A DNA stretch of 64,000 bases from Oceanicella sp. SM1341 (GTDB lineage Bacteria; Pseudomonadota; Alphaproteobacteria; Rhodobacterales; Rhodobacteraceae), in assembly GCF_003448965.1 (NCBI RefSeq), contig NZ_QRGC01000011.1, positions 62,001 through 126,000 of the forward strand, given 5' to 3'. Made by a program: the position numbers and the translations under genes. Numbering within the stretch: position 1 is the first letter of the stretch; each line of letters begins with the position of its first letter. Shown here one piece after another: positions 38,593-48,056 of the stretch. The notes under the pieces were generated by a model, which worked only from the letters and a program-made list of their open reading frames with translations, searched no databases and was not told the origin of the DNA.

Positions 38593-40163
38593 CGCCGCCG
38601 TCCGCCGCCGATATGCGGCTTGCCGCCGCCGCGTCCGCCACCGCGGGCCGCGGTGCCGCGCTGCGAGGCCATCTTGGCCCGGGTGCCGCCGCCGCCTCCG
38701 GCGCCGAGCGCCGACTGGGGGCGCGCGCCGGAGGGCTTCGCGCCCAGCCGGGGCTTGCCCGCCGGCTTCAGCGCGGGCTTGCCGCCGCCGCCGCCGGGCC
38801 GGGCGAGGGCGGGTCTCGTGGAGGGCTGCACCGCCGCGCGGTCTCCGCCGCCCGGGCGCAGGGCAGGCTTGTCGCCCCCGCCGGGCCGCAGGGCCGGCCT
38901 GTCACCGCCGGGACGGAGCGCGGGCCCGTCGCCCCCACCGGGGCGCAATGCAGGCCCGTCGCCCCCACCGGGGCGCAATGCAGGCCTATCGCCCCCACCG
39001 GGGCGCAATGCAGGCCTATCGCCCCCACCGGGGCGCACTCCGGGCCTGTCGCCCCCACCGGGGCGCAACGCGGGCCCGTCACCCCCGCCGGGGCGCAGGG
39101 CGGCCGTGTTTCCGCCGCCGGGGCGCAGCCCGCCGGCGGCCGCCGCCTTGCGGATGTCGCGCGAGCGGTCGGCGCGGTCGCCCGCCAGGCCGGGGCGCGG
39201 GCGCGTGCCGATACCCGCGCCGGGGCGGCGGCCGTTGCCGGCGCCGATGCGGTCGCGGTTGTCGAGTCGGTCGCCGAGCTTGCCGCGGTCGATCTTGCCA
39301 AGCTGGTCGCGGTCGATGTGGATCTTGTCGCGGTCGACCTTGTTCCAGTCCACGTCGCGCCAGTTCACCTTGCCGTTGATGTTGTTGAAGCAGTTGTTGC
39401 AGTCGATGTCGACGTCGTTGCCCCAGTGACCGCCGTGCACGCCCCAGTCGTCCCAGTCCACGAAGGCGGCCCAGGCGGCGCCGGTCACCACGCCGGTGAA
39501 GAAGGTGGCGGTGGGCAGGTAGTAGTTGGGGTAGGGCTGGGGGTAGTAGCTCACCGGCGCGCACACGTAATCGGGCTCGTAGAGCATCTCAGGCGGGTAT
39601 TGCGGCACGTAGACCTTCTCGGGCTCGGCGGGCTGGATGATGATCGTGTCGCCCTCCTGCACCACCTCGGTGTGCTGGTCGGTCTGGATCACCCCGTCGG
39701 CCACGGCCTGGGAGCGCAGCTGCTGGATGGCGATCAGCACGTCCTGCTGCTGGTAGGTCACCGCGTCGCCGAGCTGGCTGGTCCAGTCGAGATCCTCGCT
39801 CATCATCTGCACGATCTCGGGGGTGTTGAGCAGCGAGATCACCGAGCCGTCCCAGTCCGGGTCGGGCTCCTGGCCCTCCTTCGCGCTGTCGAGGAAGCGC
39901 GCCGCCTCCACGATCTGCAGCGGGTAGAGCGAGGCGGCGGCGATGGCGGCCACCAGCGCATCGGGGTAGAGCGCGATGCGGGCGACGAGGATCTCCATCT
40001 CCTCCTCGCTCAGCCCGGCCTCCTCTGGCGCGGGCGCGGTGGCGGAGACATCCTGCACGGCGGCCGGGCTGTCCTGCGCTCCGGCGATGCGCGGTGCGGC
40101 GGGAAACATTCCGAAGGCGAGGGAGAGAAGAAGAGCGGTCGGATGGCGCAGTAAAGCGGTCAT
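38589..40163 (-). CDS. DUF3300 secreted protein with RPGGGD repeat tail
   Basis: This 524-residue exported protein has a signal peptide (about 1-29) and a DUF3300 domain (about 48-290). The domain has family features LVARIALYPDALVAAIAAASLYPLQIVEAARF, AVTYQQQDVLIAIQQLR and PEKVYVPQYPPEMLYEP. A basic low-complexity tail follows, with ten copies of a 9-10-residue unit LRPGGGDxPA (about 346-444), then Gly/Lys/Arg-rich sequence. The tail is coded by 30-bp DNA repeats and could bind polyanions or cell-wall material; that is inferred. Paired with DUF2950 by a four-base overlap. Confidence 0.83.
   Translation of the reverse strand: MTALLRHPTALLLSLAFGMFPAAPRIAGAQDSPAAVQDVSATAPAPEEAGLSEEEMEILVARIALYPDALVAAIAAASLYPLQIVEAARFLDSAKEGQEPDPDWDGSVISLLNTPEIVQMMSEDLDWTSQLGDAVTYQQQDVLIAIQQLRSQAVADGVIQTDQHTEVVQEGDTIIIQPAEPEKVYVPQYPPEMLYEPDYVCAPVSYYPQPYPNYYLPTATFFTGVVTGAAWAAFVDWDDWGVHGGHWGNDVDIDCNNCFNNINGKVNWRDVDWNKVDRDKIHIDRDQLGKIDRGKLGDRLDNRDRIGAGNGRRPGAGIGTRPRPGLAGDRADRSRDIRKAAAAGGLRPGGGNTAALRPGGGDGPALRPGGGDRPGVRPGGGDRPALRPGGGDRPALRPGGGDGPALRPGGGDGPALRPGGDRPALRPGGGDKPALRPGGGDRAAVQPSTRPALARPGGGGGKPALKPAGKPRLGAKPSGARPQSALGAGGGGGTRAKMASQRGTAARGGGRGGGKPHIGGGRRR
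38842..39128. repeat. 30-bp in-frame tandem repeats in the DUF3300 gene
   Basis: About ten copies of a 30-bp unit (GGGGCGCAATGCAGGCCTAT then CGCCCCCACC on the plus strand) encode LRPGGGDxPA. The copies near 38931-39020 are nearly identical to each other, implying recent duplication. One unit is 27 bp, so all changes keep frame. Confidence 0.9.
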
Positions 40164-40183
40164 TTCAGATCCCCGACGTCTCG

Positions 40184-40264
40184 GATTCCAATGCCCCGGC
40201 CAGTACCCGGAGCATCGGAATCTGTTCTGTTTTGCCGAATTGTTATCATCAAAACAGGATTCGG
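40184..40264 (-). promoter_or_regulatory. leader hairpin and interlocked inverted repeats before the DUF3300 gene
   Basis: GATTCC...GGAATC (40184-40222) forms a 16-bp stem with two mismatches in the leader. Upstream, in an A+T-rich patch, CTGTTTTG (40227-40234) pairs with CAAAACAG (40250-40257), and CCGAAT (40235-40240) with ATTCGG (40259-40264). The outer dyads overlap where a promoter would be, fitting an operator; the hairpin may affect mRNA stability. Confidence 0.45.
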
Positions 40265-40297
40265 GCGATGTGTTTGTTTGGCGGGCCGGCGCGGGTT

Positions 40298-42967
40298 TCA
40301 GCGCGGCGCGGCCTCGTCGGAGACCGGGGCAGTGGCCGGCTCCTGCGCCCCGGTTTCCGTGCCCGTCTGAGTCTGCGCGTCGGTCCGCGGTTCCGGTGCG
40401 GCGGGGGCGGCTGCCGGCCCGTTGCGCACCACCGCCCGCACGGCCTCGGCACCGGCGTCCTCCGGTGCCAGCTCGGGCATCGGCGGCGGGCGCATCTGGC
40501 CCTGGGTGCCGGCGGCGCTCGCCTCCACCGCGGCGCGCAGCGAGGGGTTGCGCTCCAGCAGGCGGCGGAAGCGCGCATCGTCGAGGCTGAGCAGGGTGCA
40601 GGGGGTGATGGCGGTCACCTGGGCGCGGCGGCGGCGCTTGGCGAGCAGGCCGAGCTGGCCGAACATCTGCCCGCGCCCCAGCCGCTGCTTCTGGCCGGCG
40701 AATTCCACCTCCACCGCGCCGGAGGCGATGAAGTAGACGCTGCGCGCCACGTCGCCCTTGCGGATGATCACCTTGCCCGGCGCCGCGAACACGGTGACCA
40801 GCGCGCGCGCCAGCTTGGCGCGGTGGCCCTCCTCCATGTTCTGGAACAGCGGCATGCTGGCCAGCAGCGTGGGCTTGTGCAGCGTGATGTCGAGGCGCGG
40901 GCGCAGCTCCACCTCGGCGCGGCTGCGGGCGAGCTGGCCGGTGAGCGTGGCATGCACCTCGAAGCCGATCAGCCCGTCGGCGAACAGCGCCTCGTACTCG
41001 CGCTCCTCCATCCTGAGCACGGTGCGGCGGATGAACACGCGCTCGAGCTGCTCGGCATAGCCGGGATACTGCAGGCGCAGGCCGTCGAGCGCGCGGGACA
41101 CCTCCTCCTGCCGGCGCTCGAGCACCTCGTGCAGCAGCTCGGCCACGCGCTTGCCGTGGATGCGCAGGATCTTGGCGGAGATGAAGCCGTGCAGGTCGCG
41201 CAGGATGAACTGCTGGTGGATGAGGATCTCGAACCGGTCGGAGGTGATGGCGGCGAGCGGGCGCGAGATGTGCAGCCGGTTGTGCAGCATCACCGCGAAC
41301 CGGTAGCCGGGGCTGTAGACCAGCGAGCGCCGGGCCGCGAGCCGGTACTGGCTGCGCCCGCCGCGGGTGCGCTCGATCAGCCGGTCCACGTCCGAGAGCA
41401 TGCGGTCCACCAGCCGGGCCGAGACCACCTGCTGGTTGAACTGCTCGAGGATCAGGTCGCGCTCGCGCCCGGCCAGCGCCACGAGGCCGAGGGTGATGCG
41501 GTCGCGGTCGAGGATCTCGGCGCCGGCCTCGGCCTCGCGCACCGCCACCTCGAGCCGCTCGCCGAAGGCCTTGGCCTCGGAGCGCACGATGTCATGGGTG
41601 AGGCCGTGGTCGCGCGCGGCCTCGGTGGCGTCCTCGCGCACGTTCTGCAGCGCGACCGCGATCACCTGGTTGGACAGTGCCAGGTCGAGCGGCGAGAGCC
41701 GGTCGAGCCCGATGCGCCGGATCATCCAGCGCAGCGTCGTGCCCTGGAAGACGAGGGTGAACAGGGTGAAGCCGGTGGCGAGGATGCCCACCGCGCGTTT
41801 CACCTCCGGCTCCACGAACGGGTTTTCGGTGACGGCGAGCGCCAGCGCGAGGGTGACCGCGCCGCGCAGGCCGCCCCAGAGGATGGCGAGCCGGTAGGGC
41901 GGCTCCACCCGGGGCGAGAGGCGTATCAGCGTCATCGCCGGCAGCAGCACCCAGAGCATGAGCGCGCGTGCCACCACGGCAGCACCCACCACCACCATCA
42001 CCAGTCCGAGGTCGGTGAGGTTCACCCCCTCGAGGAAACGCGGGATGAGCAGGGCGGCGATGATGAAGATGAGCGAGCCCGCCCAGTGCGCCAGCAGGTC
42101 CCAGACCTCGCGCAGGTAGGTCCAGGTGCCGGGCGAGAGCCGGCCGGGCCCGAGCAGGTTCATCGTGAGGCCGGAGACCACCACCGCCGTGACGCCGGAG
42201 GCGCCCAGCACCTGCTCGGTGAGGATGTAGGTGAGGTAGGGGATGGCCACCGTGACCGAGACCTGCGCCAGCCGGTGGCGCGAGACGAGGGCCACCAGCA
42301 TCACCCCGAAGCGCGCCACCAGGTAGCCGGTGCCGGCCCCGCCGATGATGAGGAAGGGAAACTGGCCGATGGCCGTGCCCAGCGTGGGGTTGGGCACGCC
42401 GTTCATCACGAAGGTGAGGAACACGCCGAACAGCGCGATGGCCGCGGCATCGTTGAGCAGGCTCTCGCCCTCCACGATGCGGGTGAGGCGCTGGGGGGCC
42501 GCGATGTCGCGGAAGATGGAGACCACCGCCGAGGGGTCGGTGGTGGAGACGATGGCGCCGATCAGCAGGCAGGCGGTGAGCGGCAGCCCGCTCACCGGCA
42601 TCAGCGCGAGCCCGATGGTGAAGGTGGCCACGATCACCGCCACCACGGCGAGCAGCAGGATGGGCACCCAGTCGTCCATCATGCGGCGCAGGTTCAGCCC
42701 CAGCGAGACCTGGAACAGCAGCGTGGGCAGGAAGACGTAGAGGAACACGTAGGAATGGATCGGCAGGCCGAGGATGGCCTCGGCCACCGGGTTCAGCACG
42801 TCGGTGAGATCGGTGCTGAGCGCGTAGCCCGCCCCCACGCCCACCAGGATGCCCATGCCGGCCAGGATCACGCTGTAGGGCAGCCGCAGCCGTGCCGCCA
42901 GCGGCTCGCTGAGGCCGATGACGATGAAGAGGCCGGCAATGACGCTGACGACGCCGATGAGTTCCAT
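40298..42967 (-). CDS. Na+/H+ antiporter (CPA1/NhaP type) with C-terminal cyclic-nucleotide domain
   Basis: This 889-residue protein has a 12-13-span antiporter domain (about 1-410). It has the ion-binding aspartate region STTDPSAVVSIFRD and LVEGESLLNDAAAI-like sequence (VEGESLLNDAAAIALFG). A long cytoplasmic helical part follows, then a cyclic-nucleotide-binding domain (about 690-810) with GQMFGQLGLLAKRRRRAQVTAI. The layout is like plant SOS1. The phosphate-binding cassette departs from the cAMP consensus (no GExxL), so nucleotide control is uncertain. The start is ATG 42967. Divergent from the GGDEF-EAL gene. Confidence 0.85.
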   Translation of the reverse strand: MELIGVVSVIAGLFIVIGLSEPLAARLRLPYSVILAGMGILVGVGAGYALSTDLTDVLNPVAEAILGLPIHSYVFLYVFLPTLLFQVSLGLNLRRMMDDWVPILLLAVVAVIVATFTIGLALMPVSGLPLTACLLIGAIVSTTDPSAVVSIFRDIAAPQRLTRIVEGESLLNDAAAIALFGVFLTFVMNGVPNPTLGTAIGQFPFLIIGGAGTGYLVARFGVMLVALVSRHRLAQVSVTVAIPYLTYILTEQVLGASGVTAVVVSGLTMNLLGPGRLSPGTWTYLREVWDLLAHWAGSLIFIIAALLIPRFLEGVNLTDLGLVMVVVGAAVVARALMLWVLLPAMTLIRLSPRVEPPYRLAILWGGLRGAVTLALALAVTENPFVEPEVKRAVGILATGFTLFTLVFQGTTLRWMIRRIGLDRLSPLDLALSNQVIAVALQNVREDATEAARDHGLTHDIVRSEAKAFGERLEVAVREAEAGAEILDRDRITLGLVALAGRERDLILEQFNQQVVSARLVDRMLSDVDRLIERTRGGRSQYRLAARRSLVYSPGYRFAVMLHNRLHISRPLAAITSDRFEILIHQQFILRDLHGFISAKILRIHGKRVAELLHEVLERRQEEVSRALDGLRLQYPGYAEQLERVFIRRTVLRMEEREYEALFADGLIGFEVHATLTGQLARSRAEVELRPRLDITLHKPTLLASMPLFQNMEEGHRAKLARALVTVFAAPGKVIIRKGDVARSVYFIASGAVEVEFAGQKQRLGRGQMFGQLGLLAKRRRRAQVTAITPCTLLSLDDARFRRLLERNPSLRAAVEASAAGTQGQMRPPPMPELAPEDAGAEAVRAVVRNGPAAAPAAPEPRTDAQTQTGTETGAQEPATAPVSDEAAPR

Positions 42968-43229
42968 TCGTCCGACGGGTGTCCGCAATGAGAGGGTGCG
43001 AGCCCTCGGAATGCAGGCTGGCCCCGCGTCTTGTCAAGCTGCCACGCCGGTGCTGCGCCCGGAAAAGCGCGGAGAATGCGGTATGTTGCGCTGCATCGTG
43101 AAAGCGGCGGCCCGGTGCTCCGCCCCCCGGCATGCGGCTTGACCGCGGGCCGGATCGCCGCGAACAATACCCGCGTTCTTTCCGTGGTCGAGGACCCGTC
43201 GCCGGACATGTCTGGAGTGTGCGCCCCGT

Positions 43230-45845
43230 ATGGCTCTTAGGCCCTTCCTTCCCCTCGCTGCGGTGGCGCTGGGTGTGGCATTCGGCGCCGTCATGCTCGA
43301 CCGGCAGCGCGTCGGCATCGCCATCGAGCGCCAGCGTGTCGAGGCGGTGGAGGAGCTCTCGCGCCTGCGGCTGCGGCTCGAGGGCGCGATCGAGGGCGAT
43401 GTGCAGCTCCTCCGCGGCCTGGTGGTGGCGCTGGAAGACGAGCCCGGCATGTCGCAGGAGGATTTCTCGGCGCGGGCCCGGCGGCTGCTCTCCCATTCCG
43501 GCAGCGTGCGGGCGGTGGCGCTGGCGCCGGGGCTCACGGTGTCGATGGTCTATCCGCTGGAGGGAAACGAGAGCCTGATCGGCGTGGACCTCGCCGCGCT
43601 GCCCGGCCAGGCGGAGAGCGCGCGGGCCGCGATGGCGGCCGGCGACGTGGTGCTCTCCGGCCCGGTGGACCTCTACCAGGGCGGCAAGGGCCTGCTGATG
43701 CGCTACGCGCTGCGCCGCTCCGGGCCGGAGGGCATGCCCCGGCCCTGGGGCATCGTCTCGGCCAGCGTCGACCTCGCGGCGCTGCTGGAGAAGGCCGGCA
43801 TCAGCGGCTCGCCGCACGACCTCTCGCTGGCGATCACGGCCGGGGAAGCGGGCGCGGACGGGCCCCCCTTCTTCGGCGACCCGGAGGTGCTGCGCGACGC
43901 GCCTGTGGCGCTGCCGGCCGGCACACTCGGCTGGGCGCTCCACGCGGCGCCCGAGGGCGGCTGGCGGGTGCCGGCGGGCGAGCTCTGGCGCTTCCGGGCC
44001 CTGCTCGCGGCGACGGGGCTGCTCATCCTGGCCCCCACGGCCTGGGCCGGGCTGCTGCTGCGTCAGCGCCAGTCCAGCATCTCGGCGCTGCTGCGCCGCG
44101 AGGCCGACCTGCTGGCCACCTCCCGGCGGCTGAAGCTGGCCATCGAGACCGCCGGCCTGCAGATCTGGCAGCGCGACGCGCTGAGCGGCGAGCGGGTGGA
44201 GGACCCGGTGTTCGACACCATCGGCGAGGACGCGCCGGGCCTGCCGCGGCGGGAATGGCTCTCCCGCGTGCTGCCCGAGGACCAGTCGCGCCTGCGCGAG
44301 AGCTTCCGCGAGGCGGTGCGCAACGGCACGACCTTCTCGGCCGAGTACCGCGTGCAGGAGGCCGACGGCTCGCTGCGCCACCTGCGCTCCTTCGGGCGCA
44401 CCTATGCCGATCCCGGCGAGCGGCCGGTGATGATCGGCGCCAACTGGGAGGTGACGCCGTTCATCCGGCTCAACGAGCACCTGCGCGAGGCCACGCGCGA
44501 GGCCGAGAGCCGGGCGGGGCTGCTGGAGGCGGCGCGCGACCGGCTGGAATATCTCGCCAACCACGACACGACCACCGGCCTGCCCAACCGCAATTCCCTC
44601 GAGACCCTGTTCGGCACCGTGGATGCCGATGCGCAGGACACCGCCCCGCTCTCGGTCATCATCGTCGATCTCCACCGCTTCAAGGACATCAACGACACGC
44701 TCGGCTACCAGGGCGGCAACGACATCCTGCGCCACACCGGCGGCGTGCTCACCCGCACCGCCGGCCCGGATGACGTGGTCGCCCGCGTGGGGGGCGACGA
44801 GTTCGTCATCGTCAGCCGCGAGGCGGTGTCGGCCGAGGACCCGGACAACCTCGCCCGCCGCCTCCTGCGCGCGCTGGTGCGCCCGGTCATCCTGGGCACG
44901 CATGAATACCGGGTGGGGGTGACCATAGGCGCGGCCACCCGCAGCACCGGCGCGGAGCAGTCCACCTCCGTGTTCCTGAACGCCGATATCGCCCTGCACG
45001 AGGCCAAGAAGCACGGCCGCAACCACATCGAGTATTTCACCGACACGCTGCGCGCCGAGGCGATGGACACCAAGCGCATGGCCGACGACATCCTGCGCGG
45101 GCTGGAGCGGCGCGAGTTCCTGCCGGTCTACCAGCTGCAGTTCGATGCGCGCAGCCTGGAGGTCACCGGGGTGGAGGCGCTGGTGCGCTGGCAGCACCCG
45201 CGCCAGGGCCTGCTGACGCCGCAGCATTTCCTCGACGTGGCGGAGATGCTCAACGTGATGAGCGAGCTCGACGACCTGGTGCTGCGCCGCGCGCTGGAGG
45301 ATTTCCGCGCCTGGAGCGCGGCCGGCATCCGCATTCCCCGGCTCTCGGTCAACGTCTCGGCGCAGCGGCTGGGCGACGAGGGGCTGGCCGGGCGCCTCGC
45401 CGCCCTCGAGTTCCAGCCCGGCACGCTGGCCTTCGAGCTCGTGGAGACCATCTCCTTCGACGAGGCCTCGCCGCTGATCGCCGAGAACATCCGCCGGATC
45501 CGCGCCAGCGGCATCGAGATCGAGATCGACGATTTCGGCACCGGCTACGCCTCCATCCTCAGCCTCATCAACCTGTCGCCGCGCTTCCTCAAGATCGACC
45601 GCCACCTGGTGATGCCGGTGGACGGGTCGGCGCGGGCGCGCAAGCTCGTCTCCTCGGTGGTCGAGATCGGCCGGGCCCTCGGCATCGGCGTGATCGCGGA
45701 AGGGGTCGAGAGCCTGCGCCACGCCGAGGTGCTGCGCGACCTCGGCTGCCAGGTGCTGCAGGGCTATGCGCTCGCGCGCCCGATGCCGGCCGGGGAGATC
45801 CCCTCCTATGTCGCCGCGCGCTCCTGGATGCGCGACGCATCCTGA
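43230..45845 (+). CDS. CHASE-PAS-GGDEF-EAL c-di-GMP turnover protein
   Basis: This 871-residue membrane protein has two spans (about 5-25 and 250-275) around a periplasmic CHASE sensor, a PAS-like segment (about 300-420), a GGDEF domain (about 435-590) and an EAL domain (about 615-860). The cyclase motif is intact (ARVGGDEFVIVS, about residue 521), as are the phosphodiesterase signatures EALVRW (about 649) and DDFGTGYASILSL. Both activities are therefore possible. It would couple an external signal to cyclic di-GMP levels. It stands alone, with ordinary start spacing after a weak ribosome site. Confidence 0.88.
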   Translation: MALRPFLPLAAVALGVAFGAVMLDRQRVGIAIERQRVEAVEELSRLRLRLEGAIEGDVQLLRGLVVALEDEPGMSQEDFSARARRLLSHSGSVRAVALAPGLTVSMVYPLEGNESLIGVDLAALPGQAESARAAMAAGDVVLSGPVDLYQGGKGLLMRYALRRSGPEGMPRPWGIVSASVDLAALLEKAGISGSPHDLSLAITAGEAGADGPPFFGDPEVLRDAPVALPAGTLGWALHAAPEGGWRVPAGELWRFRALLAATGLLILAPTAWAGLLLRQRQSSISALLRREADLLATSRRLKLAIETAGLQIWQRDALSGERVEDPVFDTIGEDAPGLPRREWLSRVLPEDQSRLRESFREAVRNGTTFSAEYRVQEADGSLRHLRSFGRTYADPGERPVMIGANWEVTPFIRLNEHLREATREAESRAGLLEAARDRLEYLANHDTTTGLPNRNSLETLFGTVDADAQDTAPLSVIIVDLHRFKDINDTLGYQGGNDILRHTGGVLTRTAGPDDVVARVGGDEFVIVSREAVSAEDPDNLARRLLRALVRPVILGTHEYRVGVTIGAATRSTGAEQSTSVFLNADIALHEAKKHGRNHIEYFTDTLRAEAMDTKRMADDILRGLERREFLPVYQLQFDARSLEVTGVEALVRWQHPRQGLLTPQHFLDVAEMLNVMSELDDLVLRRALEDFRAWSAAGIRIPRLSVNVSAQRLGDEGLAGRLAALEFQPGTLAFELVETISFDEASPLIAENIRRIRASGIEIEIDDFGTGYASILSLINLSPRFLKIDRHLVMPVDGSARARKLVSSVVEIGRALGIGVIAEGVESLRHAEVLRDLGCQVLQGYALARPMPAGEIPSYVAARSWMRDAS

Positions 45846-45990
45846 CGCCGCGCCGCGTTTCCACTTGGCGGAAAAGCCTCCCGCGGTGGCGCCGCGCCTG
45901 TCGCGGGCCGGCCGCCCGCGTGCTAGGCGGAAGGCCAGCGGCGGCCGCGCGGCCGCCGGGGACAGTGCAAACCAGGGCAAGGAGCCGGAC

Positions 45991-46413
45991 ATGATCACTT
46001 TGCGGCGGATCGACATCGCGGATGCGCGCATTCTCATCGACGGGGCGCGGGCGAAGGCGCGGGAGATCGGCGTGCCCATGTGCATCGCCGTCACGGACGA
46101 GGCCGGCCAGCTCGTTGCCTTCGAGCGCATGGACGGCGGCAAGGTGACCAGCACCACCATCGCCATCGACAAGGCCTTCACCGCCGCGGGCGCGAAGAAG
46201 GCGACGCATGAATACGGCGCCGCAAGCCAGCCGGGCAACCCGACCTACGGCATCAACTCGGCCATCGCGGGCCGGCTGATGGTGGTGGGCGGCGGCCTGC
46301 CCGTGGTGGTGGAGGGCGAGGTCGTGGGCGGCATCGGGCTGAGCTCGGGCACCCCCGACCAGGACCGCGCCTGCGCCGAGGCCGGCATCGCCGCCTTCCT
46401 CGCCACGCTCTGA
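45991..46413 (+). CDS. GlcG/HbpS-like heme-binding-family protein
   Basis: This 140-residue protein belongs to the GlcG/HbpS/PduO-C family (PF03928). Recognisable segments are IPMCIAVTDEAGQLVAFERMDG-like (VPMCIAVTDEAGQL), DKAFTAAGAKKATHEYG, and GGGLPVVVEGEVVGGIGLSSGTPDQD. Some members bind heme or corrinoids, others accompany glycolate oxidation. Function here is not clear, but a heme oxygenase is encoded 1 kb downstream. The ribosome site is AAGGAG. A 14-bp palindrome GCCGGCGCGCCGGC lies after the stop. Confidence 0.75.
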   Translation: MITLRRIDIADARILIDGARAKAREIGVPMCIAVTDEAGQLVAFERMDGGKVTSTTIAIDKAFTAAGAKKATHEYGAASQPGNPTYGINSAIAGRLMVVGGGLPVVVEGEVVGGIGLSSGTPDQDRACAEAGIAAFLATL

Positions 46414-46546
46414 GCCGGGCGCGGGGCCCGGGGGAAGCCGGCGCGCCGGCCGGCATCTGCAAAATTTCACATATCCGCTCGCACGGCGGGAACCTTCGGC
46501 GTGCGCGGGGCGTTCACGACCGTATTAAGTCAGGACACCCTACCCC

Positions 46547-47281
46547 TTGGCCACGGATTGCAAGAATTGCCCCCTGCGCAAGCGCCAGCTCTTCACCGCG
46601 ATGAGCGACGAGGAGCTCGATTTCATGCGGCGGTTCAAGTCCGGCGAGCTTACGGTCGAGCCGGGCACCGTGCTGCTGATGGAGGGGTCCAACAGCCCGC
46701 AGCTCTTCACCGTGCTGCACGGTATGGGCGTGCGGTACAAGGGGCTGTCCGACGGGCGCCGCCAGGTGGTGAGCTTCGTCATGCCGGGAGACTTCATCGG
46801 GTTGCAGGCCGGCGTGATGGGCGAGATGAAGCACTCCGTCGAGGCCACCACGGCGATGACGCTCTGCGTGTTCAAGCGCTCCGACCTCTGGAGCCTGTTC
46901 CGCAGCTTTCCGCGCCGCGCCTACGATCTCGCCTGGCTCGCGGCGCTGGAGGAGCATTTCCTCGGCGACGCGCTCACCACGCTGGGGCGGCGCTCGGCGC
47001 TGGAACGGGTGGCCTGGAGCTTCCACCGCTTCCATTCCCGCGCCGCCGCGCTGTTGATGACCCGCAACGGCGAGTGCAAGGTGCCCTTCCGCCAGCAGGA
47101 CCTGGCCGATGCGCTCGGCCTGTCGCTGGTGCATACGAACAAGACGATCAAGAGGCTGCGTGACCGCCAGATCGCGTCGTGGCAGGATGGTGTGCTGAAG
47201 ATCCTCGACGAGGCGAAGCTGCGCGAGCTCGCCCACCTGGAGGACACCGACGCCGCCGCCGAACCGAGACCGCTGATCTGA
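46547..47281 (+). CDS. Crp/Fnr-family regulator (FNR-like)
   Basis: This 244-residue regulator has the FNR-like N-terminus CKNCPLRKR, a cyclic-nucleotide-like sensory fold (SDGRRQVVSFVMPGDFIGL) and a C-terminal HTH_Crp (PFRQQDLADALGLSLVHTNKTIKRLRD, about 187-212). Three cysteines lie in the sensor part (two in CKNCP and one in TLCVFK), so a labile iron-sulfur cluster is possible but unproven. The only start that keeps the conserved N-terminus is TTG 46547; a stop lies seven codons upstream. Its place before the heme oxygenase/phytochrome pair suggests oxygen control of that pair. Confidence 0.8.
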   Translation: MATDCKNCPLRKRQLFTAMSDEELDFMRRFKSGELTVEPGTVLLMEGSNSPQLFTVLHGMGVRYKGLSDGRRQVVSFVMPGDFIGLQAGVMGEMKHSVEATTAMTLCVFKRSDLWSLFRSFPRRAYDLAWLAALEEHFLGDALTTLGRRSALERVAWSFHRFHSRAAALLMTRNGECKVPFRQQDLADALGLSLVHTNKTIKRLRDRQIASWQDGVLKILDEAKLRELAHLEDTDAAAEPRPLI

Positions 47282-47483
47282 AAGCCCTGCCCCGGATGTC
47301 CGCCCCTCCCCCTCTCCCTGACCGCATCCGCTTCCCCAGCCAGCTCGAAGGGCGCGCGGCGGCATCCGGGCTTTTCCGCGGCAGCGTCGGTTTCCGCCGC
47401 CGCGGCTGCGTGATAGGTGCAGGCCGGGCGGCGCGGTCGCCGGGTGATGCGTGCGTGAGCCGATCGGGGGGCGTGGCCGGAGA

Positions 47484-48056
47484 ATGACGGAAACAGGGGT
47501 GCGTGATCATCTGCGCCGGGCGACGTCCGGCCTGCATGAAGCGGTCGACGCGGGCTTCTCCCGCTACGATCTCTCGCGGCGCGAGGACTATGCCGACTTC
47601 CTGCAGGATCATGCCCGCGTGCTGCCCGGGCTGGAGGCGGCGCTGGCCGCCTCGCCCGAGTTCGCGCGCCTGCCGGATGCCGCGGCCCGGCTGCGCCTGC
47701 CGGCCCTGCGTGCCGATCTCGCGGCGCTGGGGCGGCCGATGCCGCAGAGCCTGCCTATGTCATACGTTAATGAAAGCGGGGCGGGACTCGGGTTAGCTTA
47801 TGTACTGGAAGGCTCCAGGCTCGGGGCGCGCGTGCTGTCCCGGCAGGTGGTCGCGGGGCAGGGATCTGCCCCGATGGCCTTCCTGTCGCACGGCGCGGGA
47901 GAGCGCCTCTGGGCGGGGTTCCTCGCCTGGGTTGCGCGGGAACGCTGGAGCACAGACGAAATCGAAGTCGCGACGCAGGCGGCCCGCAGCGCGTTTCAGG
48001 CATTCCTGAACGTGTCCGGGGGCTGCCTCGTGGCGCAGGAGGTGCCAGACCGATGA
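47484..48056 (+). CDS. bphO: biliverdin-producing heme oxygenase (BphO-like)
   Basis: This 190-residue protein resembles phytochrome-linked heme oxygenases, which open heme to biliverdin, CO and iron. It begins VRDHLRRATSGLHEAVDAGF, where the histidine fits the heme ligand. It also has GAGLGLAYVLEGSRLGARVLSRQV, the usual distal-helix-like region. I preferred ATG 47484; a GTG at 47451 is possible. It overlaps the bacteriophytochrome gene by four bases (ATGA), so chromophore synthesis and photoreceptor are coupled. Confidence 0.86.
   Translation: MTETGVRDHLRRATSGLHEAVDAGFSRYDLSRREDYADFLQDHARVLPGLEAALAASPEFARLPDAAARLRLPALRADLAALGRPMPQSLPMSYVNESGAGLGLAYVLEGSRLGARVLSRQVVAGQGSAPMAFLSHGAGERLWAGFLAWVARERWSTDEIEVATQAARSAFQAFLNVSGGCLVAQEVPDR

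Noticed and set aside
38842-39128. Non-coding satellite DNA
   Set aside because: The 30-bp units (one of 27 bp) keep the reading frame of the DUF3300 protein and encode a regular LRPGGGDxPA repeat, so they are coding.
41592-46238. A 1,548-codon minus-strand open frame opposite the GGDEF-EAL gene
   Set aside because: It is antisense to a gene with intact GGDEF and EAL motifs and has no domain pattern of its own.
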